Positions 55,531 through 64,000 of a stretch of DNA of 64,000 nt are shown in pieces. The translations under genes were made by a program, and so were the position numbers. The stretch spans positions 1-64,000 of the forward strand of contig CAJNOJ010000384.1 in the NCBI GenBank assembly GCA_905250025.1, in the 5' to 3' direction. The notes beneath the pieces are model-generated. The model was not told where the DNA came from. It saw nothing but the letters and a program-made list of their open reading frames with translations, and ran no database searches. Source of the DNA: Adineta ricciae. Taxonomy: Eukaryota > Rotifera > Eurotatoria > Adinetida > Adinetidae. Positions within the stretch are counted from its first letter, which is position 1; the number at the start of each line of letters is the position of its first letter.

Positions 55531-56609
55531 ATGGCTTTATCAAACAATAATAATTTAGTAAATCCTTCGACTAGTGGAAATTATTCATTACCAGCAACAG
55601 TACCGGACGCAAGGGAAGAAGAAGAAAACGATTTACCGAATTTAGGTAACTAAAACGGAAGACTTTCTCGTTTTCTTTTTCAGGGAAATAAAGATCTTTT
55701 TTTTATTTAGTTCGTCAAGTGAGTATTCTTCAAACAGACAAAGTTTTACGTGACCATGATAATAAACAAATCTGTGCTGAACGTGTTGAAACTATTTCTA
55801 ATTGTTATGCAGAAATTTTAAATAGTCTTGGAGAAGATATTCATCGACAAGGTAAAGAACTGTAATCATTTTGATAGTAGACAACGATTTTCTTCAAATA
55901 GGTTTATTAAAAACACCAAAACGAGCAGCAGAAGCAATTTTATTCTTTACAAAAGGATATGAACAAGCGGTTTCGGATGTTGTCAGTGATGCTGTTTTTG
56001 ATGAAGAATGCGATAATATGGTTGTTATTAAAGATATTGATATATTCTCATTATGTGAACATCATTTGTAAGTTTTGAAGAATTCTATGAGAAATTTCTT
56101 TGAATTTTTTCTCAAAAGAGTTCCTTTTTTTGGTAAAGTTTCAGTTGGATATTTACCAAATAAAAAAGTTATTGGTTTAAGTAAAGTAGCAAGGTAAATT
56201 TCAAATAATCAAAAATTTTATATTTTTTTCTAATTAATTTTTTTTGAAATAGAATTGTTGAAGTATTCAGTCGTCGTCTTCAAGGTAAAATTCTAATTTA
56301 AAATCGAAGAATGTTTCATATCCATCAAATTTTAGTTCAAGAACGATTAACTCGAGAAATTGCTGAAGCAGTAAAAGAAGCAGTCGATCCTCGTGGTGTT
56401 GGTGTTATTGTTGAATGCGTGTAATGTTTTGAATTTTTAAGAAGATAATCATTTGATTGATGTATTTCTTTCTTTTAAGTCATATGTGTATGGTGATGCG
56501 AGGCGCACAGAAAGTTAATTCACGAACAATAACTTCTGCAATGATTGGTAGTTTTCAAGAAGATGTCAAAACGCGAGAAGAATTTGTTTCTCTTACAAGA
56601 TCAAAATAG
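55531..56609 (+). CDS. GCH1: GTP cyclohydrolase I
   Basis: Seven exons (55531-55645, 55711-55851, 55902-56067, 56119-56193, 56253-56284, 56336-56420, 56480-56609) join in frame to 247 aa, the usual length. The enzyme converts GTP to dihydroneopterin triphosphate, first step of tetrahydrobiopterin synthesis in the cytosol. Family signatures: [95 protein letters not shown], and KTREEFVSL. The zinc ligands (Cys and His of CEHH, and Cys of HMCMV) are present. Introns are 50-66 bp with GT-AG. The N-terminal 38 residues are variable, as in other animals. The start lies only 45 bp after the inverted-repeat element, which may have displaced the native promoter. Confidence 0.95.
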
Positions 56610-57323
56610 AAATCGAAAAAATGAAACTTAATTAATATTCATTTAATAAAACTTTATAATCGAGTGATAATTATTTCATTAAAAGATTGTTCAATATGAT
56701 TCATTTGAATATTTCTTTGTCTTACTTTCCATAATTAATACGGTGCGCTAGCATCGTATTCTTGAATTCAATCGCATCTTTTTATTATTATTATTATCTT
56801 TCTTTCTAGACAACCATCCAAAGTCCATTTTTAGTGACGCGGTGATCAAGGGATCGGAGCGTCGTCGGCCAGTTAGCTAGGTGAAGATGAGATATTTCTT
56901 CTCAGAATTTCATTAACTGTTGTCGTTTGCCCAAAATAAAACACGAATTTAGTGGTAAAATGTGGTGATGATATTTGCTAGGGTGAAGATAATTAAAAGA
57001 AGAGTAGGCGCGAAAAGATTCGTTAGAAGTCTGTTATGATTAATTGAAAAGATAATTAATGAATGCGGCGACCTCATGTCTCGCTAGATTTTAGTTCATA
57101 GAGGCTTTGATGTCATAAGTTTGTTTATGGTTTTTGTCAATTGAGAGTGGCCATTATTGAATAGAATTTTAGTAACGTATTGATTTTAAATTATTAGAAA
57201 TTATTTCTTTGTCTATTGTTACGTATAGAAGTTGGGCATAATACGATTTGTTCGTTGAAAATAAATTTTCTTTTGAAATAGTTGTTATCGGGAGATTGAA
57301 AGAGGTTGGTGTAACTAATTATT
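56610..57323. other. spacer between GCH1 and the Helitron
   Basis: AT-rich at first, then a mixed region from 56800 that could be the 5' leader of the Helitron. I could not identify its TC terminus. No gene is seen. Confidence 0.4.
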
Positions 57324-58853
57324 GTGCTGATTCCATCGATGGCACGAAGAAAATCGGTTGCTGCTAAAGTGAAAACGTGGCGAAACGCTTATCGTTGTCG
57401 TACAGGTGTTCAAGGTCTTAGTTTTTGTTGGCATGTGACTTTATGTATTATTGAAGTGGTTCAGAGATTTTCAAAATTTAAACAGAACTGTGTCATTGAC
57501 AATCATTATTCGTCTTCGAATACTCTTCAGGATAGACGAACTATGTGCACGGTTCATGAAAAGTGTATGTCGTCAGGAAGTGCCGCGTCTGAAAAGCAAG
57601 AACAACAACGAGAAGGAGAATCTGAAAATGTGATAATAGTTGGGGAAACTGTGCGGCAGTTAGTAAGCTTAGTTTCACGATGTGTTGCTCAAAGAAAAAA
57701 CATATCGTTGATAAAAGAAAAAGCCAAGTGCAATAATTGTTTGAAAAATATTCTTCATAAAAGAGGCCAAGAGCAGAATAAATGGTTTAGATATGAATAT
57801 AATAACGAGAAAAATTTTGGAAAACAACACAAAGAGAAAGCAAAGTGTTTGTTTTCAGAAAAATATCTAAATGATGAAGATTTTCGAATAAAGCATAAAG
57901 AGCATTCGCATGCTTGCTTTATGTCTCGATATCACTGAGATGGTTTATTTCGTAGTCGAATAATTTGTAAAAGTATCGCTAACTATAACAATAATGTAAA
58001 GCTGCGACGTGAAAAACAGAAACAGGATCAACATTATCGCCAAATTTTAAAGAAATGTATGTTGATGGATTTAAATGTTCATAGTACAAGTAGAATTGAA
58101 TATAATTGTTCATTGGAATCATTTCGTAAAGTTGCTAAAGATGGACCAGATTACAGCTGTACTGATTGTCGATTAAAATTCTTTCGTGATCAAGTGTTGT
58201 CGTGTATCGAAGGTAAATATTTGAAAATGTGTAAAAGCGAGGAAACAATGGAACGTATTAAATCATATTTGAATGCTAATGGTCGACAAAATACTGGTTG
58301 TATTTGTAAATTCTGTTCCGAGAAAATAAAACGCGGAGAGATGCCTAGTCGAGCAATTATTAATAAACTTGAAGTTAGTGAAATACCTGTAGAGTTAGGA
58401 AAACTAAATGATTTAGAACGACATCTCATTGCACTTCGAATAGTATTTATGAAGATAGTGCATTTAGGAGGTGGAAAAATCTCAAATAGATTCGGACAAA
58501 AAGGTGTAAAAGGACCATTGCATTGTGTTCCAGTCGATGTTGAAGAAACTGTATCTACTTTGCCACGACCGGTAGATCGATCAATGGTTATTCGATTACA
58601 ATTGAAACGTCAAATAAAGTATAAAGCAGTATGGGAAGAACAATGGATTAATCCCAATGATATTCGTACGGCTTTGTTTATTTTAAAAGAAATTAACCCA
58701 GCATATGCCAACATTAATGTAGTTGATATTATTGAAAATTATTTAATCTCTGATAAAGAACGATTTGATCGTGATATTGTTGATGAAAGTATTGAAAAGT
58801 CAATAGTGAGTGAAAGGAGAAAACTTAAAAGATCATTTAGCTTTAGGTCGTAA
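57324..58853 (+). pseudogene. Helitron N-terminal block with DUF6570-like domain
   Basis: The same frame runs from 57324 to 58853 and is broken only by TGA at 57936-57938 (RYH-stop-DGLFRS). The start is basic and Cys-containing. From 58059 there is a Cys-rich zinc-binding-like stretch (YSCTDCRLKFF, CICKFCSEKI) and then LNDLERHLIALRIVFMKIVH, a DUF6570 signature preceding the Rep region in Helitron proteins. The frame ends at SFRS, and the next block is in a different frame after 137 bases. Confidence 0.75.
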
Positions 58854-58990
58854 GGTGATAGTGCGAACGATGATGATGAGATACAGTATATGAAGATAGT
58901 GGAGATATTAGAACGAAGTATAATATAGAGACAGCGTCATGTATTCAACCAGCAAATTTCAATGATACAATCGTTATAGATAATAATAAA

Positions 58991-61240
58991 GTGATACTAG
59001 CCGTGGCGCCTGGAGAGAAAAATAAACTTAACTCTTTATTAACAGAAAAGGGTGTTGAAAAACTTGCTTTTCCTCATCTGTTTCCAGATGGTAAAGGTTC
59101 TTTTGATGAAAATCAAATGAGTAAACTCTATTGGAAAGAATATTGTAAAGTACGACTTCTCTCGTCTGATCTACGGTTTGCAAATGATCCTAGCTACATT
59201 TTTTATTTGCAATATGTCAGCGATTTGAAACAAGCCTATTCATCAAGTAATATTGCATTTCGAAAAATGATTCCTATGACAGCTAGTCAAGGTAAAGATG
59301 AAAATCAATTGAAACTACTTCTTAAAAACGATATGATTTATCGACATTTTGAAACAGTACCTGGTAGTCCACAATATTGGAATCAACGTTTAAAAGATCT
59401 ATTCGGTATGAATCGTCAGTTAGGAATTCCGACATTCTTCTTAACATTGTCTTGTGCAGATATGCGCTGGAAAGAATTTCTTGATGTCATTGCTCGAAAT
59501 AGTGGAGAAGAAGTAAAAGAAGTTTACAGTTTTCTAGAAAAAGTAAATCTTATTCGTAAAAATCCAGTTATTGCTGCACACATGTTTGAACGACGATTTC
59601 AAGTATTTATGAAAAAATTTGTGAAAGGTGGTGCATATTGTTTAGGAGAAGTTATTGATTGGTTTGCTCGTATTGAAATGCAGATGAGAGGTTCACCACA
59701 TGCTCATATGCCACTTTGGGTGAAAAATGCACCGAAATACAATGGAAAAAACACAGATGAAAAAACTATATTGGAAATTATAGAATTCTGTGATAAGTAC
59801 ACCACGACATGGTTTCCATCAATTGATGAAGATGGAGAATTGCACTATTACGTCAAGGAACTTCAAAGTCATTCACGGAATCATTCGAAATCATGTTTAA
59901 TATGTCATGGAACAATTTGCCGTTTCGAATTTCCTCGTGCTATATCACGACGAACTTTTATTTCATTTCCATATATGCCTAAAAATGACGAAGACGTTGA
60001 ACTGATAAAGATTGTGAAAAAAACGTTACGAGATATCAATATTGAATTGAATAACCTTGAAAAAGACAAGATTTTAACTTGGACAGACTTTGACACAATT
60101 CTCGATAAATACAATTGGACATATGAATACTACGAATGGTCTCTCTCAACTGTTCATAGTCGACCAAAAATATTTCATAAGAGAGAACCAAATGCACGTT
60201 GGATAAATCAATACAATGAAGAGCTTTTGAGGGCTTGGAATGCAAATATGAACATACAATTTATTTTGGATCCGTATGCATGTGCGAGATATTTAATGTC
60301 GTACACGACAAAGCCAGAACGAGAAATGAGCATACTTTTAGAAGCAACACATAAGGAATGTCGAGAAGGGAATGTAACAGTTCATGAAGAGATGAAAAAA
60401 TTAACAGGTACTTTTTTTAATCATCGACAAATAAGTGTTCAAGAAGCTATCTATCGTGCAGCAAAGATGCCATTAGTCTATTCAAGTCGAGGATTCGTGT
60501 TTGTTCCATCTCATTCGAATAGTTGTAGATTTCTTAAATCACGAGAAGCCTTGCAGCAATTAAATCCTAATGATCAAAATATATATATGAGTAATCTAGC
60601 GGATAAATATTTCGATCGTCCATTTGATGAAGAATTCCATATTTGTATGGCTGATTTTGCATCGAATTACGAGTTTTTTGCTGTAAAAAGAGTTAGTAAA
60701 AATCCAAGAACACCAATAAAATATTTGAGAACTCTTAACTTTGCTGTCAAAAAACGAGTTGGAAAATCAGCTATTATTCGCTTTCCTCATTTTCATCGAG
60801 AAAATGATGCTGAAAACTATTTCGAAAATCTCTTATCTCTCTATTTACCTATTCGAAATCGCAATGAATTGAAAAAACCATACGAATTGTTTTATGAAGA
60901 AGGAGAAATGTTTGATAATCGAGCAAAATGTAATCGAAAAGTGAAAGATATCGTTTGTGACAATCGAAAGAAGTATGAAGCTCATTTTGAAATGGCTGAT
61001 GAATTGAAGACAATTGTTGATGATTTCTCAACAGAAACGAAAGAAGATGAATGGGCAAATATTGTTTGTAACTCAGATCATTTTGAAATGACTAAAATGA
61101 ATACTACTGAAAGACAAAAGGAATGTGGGTCGTTTTCAGAGATGTTAAATCGTATTCGAAAGTTGAAAAAGAAAGAAGAAATGATAAAACCAGACCGAAA
61201 TATTCTTAAAAAATGTCATCAACGTTATTTAAATAAATGA
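58991..61240 (+). pseudogene. Helitron Rep (HUH) nuclease block
   Basis: 749 codons are open. The first part (FPHLFPDGKGSF, KEYCKVRLLSSDLRFANDPS, YIFYLQYV) is Helitron_like_N. The Rep nuclease shows PTFFLTLSCADMRW, the HUH motif in GSPHAHMPLW (His237 and His239), Cys/His zinc ligands (HSRNHSKSCLICHGTICRF) and the double tyrosine YLMSYTTKPE (Tyr434, Tyr438, Lys441). These residues nick and rejoin DNA during rolling-circle transposition. This block looks undamaged, but it stops where the helicase should start, so the protein as a whole is incomplete. Confidence 0.85.
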
Positions 61241-61241
61241 A

Positions 61242-61895
61242 GAATACAGTGTACAAGCATTACATTTATTCGCGAAAAATGTTGATGTTGACGAACACAA
61301 TAATGAAATGCCTGATCGGATATGTAACGATATAAAAGTATTTTATGAAATAGATAAAAAAGGAAATCAAGTTAAATCATGTCAAAGAAGATATAGTAAA
61401 ATTTTACATGCACCACTTCGATTAGCGAAGAACGCACGAATTATGATTACGAATAATATTTGTGTTGCTGATGGCTTGGCGAATGGTGTCACAGGACGAA
61501 TTGTTGATTTTATCGAGAATAAATATAAAGAAATTGTTCGAATTGTAATCAAATGTGATTCACCAAGCGCAGGTACTTTGCATAGGACAAGTTGTCAGCA
61601 TTGTCATAATCGTGATACTGTATGTGTAGAACGAAATAATGAGAACGATGATAAATATGAAAATAGTTCAACAGATAGCTCTTCAAATAAACAATTGCCT
61701 TTAAAACTGAGTCGGGCAATGACTATTCACAAAACACAAGGTCTTACAGTTGATGAATTGATTTTGAGCACCAAGGATCTATTTGGTTGTGGTATGGGTT
61801 ATACAGGTTTATATCGGAACAAAAGAATTAAAAGTCTCTTTTTGAAAGATCTTCATCTTGAAAAGTTCTATTGTGATGAGGGTGTGGGTGGGTGA
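61242..61895 (+). pseudogene. Helitron helicase C-terminal fragment
   Basis: It begins EYSVQALHLFAKNVDVDEHN and continues with LHAPLRLAKNARIMITNN, GLANGVTGRIVDF, PLKLSRAMTIHKTQGLTVDE and GYTGLYRNKRI, the final motifs of the Pif1/RecD-like helicase. Walker A, Walker B and the motifs between are missing, so about 300 codons have been deleted at the joint with the Rep block. The last codons (DEGVGG) are encoded by the telomere-like tract and are not Helitron protein. Confidence 0.8.
61878..61894. repeat. telomere-like tract at the Helitron 3' break
   Basis: GAGGGTGTGGGTGGGTG, on the plus strand, replaces the expected Helitron 3' end. The orientation is opposite to the tracts at 4038, 18435 and 31904. 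Confidence 0.65.
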
Positions 61896-62535
61896 TGGTA
61901 AATGTGACTTTTTCAAGAAACCCCTATAAAATTTACCATCGATGAATGCGCTGGACCAAGAGGAATCGAATGATCATATTATATTCACCATTTGACCTAG
62001 TTTGCATAGAGAAAATCGCCAAAAACATCCGGAAGTCGGCTAAAAAAATTGCCATTTCGAAAATTGGACCTACAGTATTTTAACTTTTCTCCATAAAAAC
62101 GGAAGGAATTCGGAAAATTTTTTTCTCAGAAAGATCAGAATTAAAAGCTCTATCAACCATAAAAGTTTAATGGAAATCTAAGAAAACTTTTGTACAGTGT
62201 GGTTGGGTTCATGTGGAAATCCCGATGTATTCTATCATGAATCAACATACTAAAAATATTAGTAATAAAGAAAACGATGCCAAAATAAGCGAATTGTGTC
62301 GATAGAGCGATAAGCTGGTGATACTTATATTCATATAATAGATGTGTCATTACAACGAATGTCTTTGTTGACTCATCAGTGTGCGAAAATTTTCGTATTA
62401 GGAAAAAAGCCCTGTCCGATGAAGTGTATTATTCACAAGGGGGAAACAGCCAACTCCAGATTTGAAACTGAAGATATACGGCTGCTGAAGTAATGGAGTA
62501 CAGTCGAATGTGTTCGGAGAAAATTTAATTTATCG
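61896..62535. other. unassigned sequence after the Helitron break
   Basis: No gene is supported. The sequence shows no Helitron features and leads into a minisatellite. Confidence 0.4.
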
Positions 62536-62658
62536 GAGGCCGAAGTGGAGTATCCTCCGGAGTATGGGAGTATCCTCCGGAGTACGGGAGTATCCCTGGA
62601 GTACGGGAGTACTGTCGGAGTACGGGAGTACCGTCGGAGTACGGGAGTACCGCTGGAG
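62536..62658. repeat. minisatellite, 19-20 bp unit, about six copies
   Basis: The unit is GGAGTACGGGAGTACCGTC with variants (CCTCC, CCCT, TGTC, CGCT) in the last bases. The internal GTAC words make the array read similarly on both strands, which explains the apparent open frames on both. Array edges are imprecise. Confidence 0.75.
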
Positions 62659-63018
62659 TACAAGATGTATGATTGAATTTTCGAAGCAATATTGAAATAT
62701 TATATAACAAGCATTGAATACAAGAACTTATGAATGATAAATAATTCGATTTTTAACGGATTCTTGCAAATCAGAGCTAGTCTTATTCGTTAAAACTGAT
62801 AGTTATTAGAGAATTTTCAACGTTTACAAAGCCAACAATGATTCATTAACGTTCATAACGTAAACCGATATGGGTTCAACAAGTGCAAACACGATCTTTT
62901 CTGTTCTTTTGTTATCGTCCGAGATGTTCAAATAGACGATATATAAGAAAAGCAATGAACGTTGTTCGTTAACTTCATCTTTTCTTTGGCTAGAAAACAC
63001 ATAATTCGTTCTGAACTT
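62659..63018. other. spacer upstream of the zinc-finger-like gene
   Basis: AT-rich and without a supported frame. It probably contains the promoter and leader of the next gene. Confidence 0.4.
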
Positions 63019-63915
63019 ATGCCTCGCGTTTCGAATAAACAATCACAATATTCCATCACCATTGATCTCTCTATGATACCAACAAATGCTTTCAGTCTGC
63101 GAGGAGATGCATTCTACTCTCTTGTAGAAGAACTAACATCCAAGGACGTTGAAGATTTACTCAAGATACAGAAAATTTCGAATGCTCGTTGTTTTCTAAA
63201 CACAAACTCGTTGGATTTCTTTGACATTCACAGCGATGATCCATTTATTGTCGATTTACAAGATCGTCTTTCGATAAAGACTTTGAATAAAAAAAGAACT
63301 GTTCTGGCTGGTGTACAAGGATATCTTCATTATCTTCAACAATTACTCAACTCGTTTCTTATTGCACAGAGAAATAAGCGCATCAAGTCAAACAATTCTA
63401 CCGATGCCAATAGTCATCCCCACCAAGTACCTTCGACACCGATGCCAATTACGCCTCTTTCAATCAACTCATCGACAACTGCTGCTTTATTCCATCCAGA
63501 ACATCGCCATTTTCTCAATGAAAAAATCAAAAGTTGGTGGGAGAAGCATCGTGATCAATTCAATCTTGGAAGCGATGCGCTCACTGAACCGGACGATTAT
63601 CAGATCGTATTCAATAACAAATCCGCTGTTATAAAATGTCGTTGTAATCAAACAATTAACATTCCAATACCAAAGGGACGAAAACATTGTCAATTAAGCA
63701 ATTTTTACAAGCATCTGACGCAAAGTAGTCAATGTGCCGCTGCCAAAAGGAAACGTGCGAGCACTGAGCTTGATGACGATACTGATCTGGATATTTCGTT
63801 TTCTCCATCATCCTCTGTCGATGCAGCTGGTGGATCTGATACGCAAACAACAACTGAAGACGGTCGACAGTCGACGGAATTGAATAGTAATCCAACTGAG
63901 TCGGATTTTAAATAA
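63019..63915 (+). CDS. unknown protein with a CxC...H...C zinc-finger-like segment
   Basis: I choose the ATG at 63019 (MPRVSNKQSQYSITIDLS) because the 19 codons upstream look like read-through leader. The product has 298 aa. The N-terminal half is folded-looking (LRGDAFYSLVEELTSKDVED, DDPFIVDLQDRLSIKTLN, VLAGVQGYLHYLQQLL). A Ser/Pro/Thr linker follows. Then comes a putative metal-binding segment, CRCNQTINIPIPKG with SNFYKHLTQSSQC, and an acidic Ser-rich tail. There is no signal peptide or membrane helix. It could be a nuclear DNA-binding protein, either host or transposon-derived. I do not recognise the family. Confidence 0.55.
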   Translation: MPRVSNKQSQYSITIDLSMIPTNAFSLRGDAFYSLVEELTSKDVEDLLKIQKISNARCFLNTNSLDFFDIHSDDPFIVDLQDRLSIKTLNKKRTVLAGVQGYLHYLQQLLNSFLIAQRNKRIKSNNSTDANSHPHQVPSTPMPITPLSINSSTTAALFHPEHRHFLNEKIKSWWEKHRDQFNLGSDALTEPDDYQIVFNNKSAVIKCRCNQTINIPIPKGRKHCQLSNFYKHLTQSSQCAAAKRKRASTELDDDTDLDISFSPSSSVDAAGGSDTQTTTEDGRQSTELNSNPTESDFK

Positions 63916-64000
63916 AAGCGACGTCGAACATGAAAACAAATCGGTAAGTTGCATAATTAAGAACAACTCTGAAAAGAATTTACCTAAAATTCGATCACTT
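63916..64000. other. window end
   Basis: A GGTAAGT at 63951-63957 resembles a splice donor, so the zinc-finger-like gene could have an alternative spliced end. Nothing else can be said. Confidence 0.3.

Larger units (their letters stand above)
57324..61895 (+). mobile_element. Helitron, decayed, ending at a telomere-like tract
   Basis: Three blocks of one Helitron polyprotein lie in order: an N-terminal block with a DUF6570-like domain (57324-58853), a Helitron_like_N plus Rep block (58991-61240) and the last part of the Pif1-like helicase (61242-61895). Breaks are a TGA at 57936, a frame change between 58854 and 58990, loss of the helicase ATPase core near 61240, and a 3' end replaced by a GAGGGTGTGGGTGGG tract. 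No CTRR end with hairpin was found after it. Helitrons are abundant in bdelloids. Confidence 0.85.

Noticed and set aside
62536-62658. CRISPR-like array
   Set aside because: Units are contiguous 19-20 bp repeats without unique spacers, in a eukaryotic genome; it is a minisatellite.
62433-62710. Open frames on both strands over the minisatellite
   Set aside because: They result from a 19-20 bp repeat lacking stops, not from genes.

Overview
The window looks like a gene-poor, transposon-rich stretch of a bdelloid rotifer genome. Support for this: it is AT-rich, most introns are about 41-70 bp with plain GT-AG ends, and the genes are of types expanded in bdelloids (F-box/LRR, astacin-kelch chimera, DUF4246, rhodopsin-like GPCR). 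Repeated short tracts built from CACCCT/CCCACA (reverse complement GTGAGGG/TGTGGG) resemble the TGTGGG telomere repeat known from Adineta vaga. The species cannot be told from the sequence alone. Four N-runs (10506-10507, 42665-42764, 44722, 52305) mark scaffold joints.

Layout. 1-474: end of a Tc1/mariner element. 1910-17658: host genes, all on the minus strand (F-box/LRR protein; secreted astacin protease fused to a kelch propeller; DUF4246 oxygenase-like protein; seven-helix receptor; a glutaminase-like Cys-His-Asp protein preceded in frame by an EF-hand and a TGA). 18188-44721: a 26.5-kb cluster of one membrane-protein family that I cannot assign to a named family. Each unit has two membrane helices around a cysteine-rich ectodomain. 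The cluster holds nine or more units: two pseudogenes, one minus-strand gene made of three fused units (26435-30983, about 1388 aa), three plus-strand genes and a truncated duplicate. A secreted 851-aa intronless propeller/alpha-toroid protein lies inside the cluster (21097-23652). 41535-42664 and 49838-52500: two copies of the same non-LTR retrotransposon, both decayed. 53663-55485: an element with long inverted repeats ending 45 bp before the start codon of a seven-exon GTP cyclohydrolase I gene (55531-56609). 57324-61895: a decayed Helitron that ends in a telomere-like tract. 63019-63915: a zinc-finger-like protein of unknown role.

The main result is the membrane-protein cluster. Its units share an ordered pattern: TM1, then NPS-Y, CPCS, IPY-F, FH-CSS-F, C-C-C, ECxYD-C, W-Y-C-P-CTY, and a GLYGGL motif at the start of TM2. 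One gene fuses three such units in tandem, with splice sites and reading frame that fit throughout. Topology and the GG motif recall trimeric DEG/ENaC channels, but that is only a hypothesis.

The second theme is breakage and repair. Retrotransposon copies keep the same 5' end but carry many internal deletions bounded by 3-8 bp repeats. A Helitron and a membrane-protein gene are each interrupted exactly at telomere-like tracts. A 1.6-kb segment is duplicated 11 kb away next to an N. This fits a subtelomeric region shaped by double-strand breaks and end joining.
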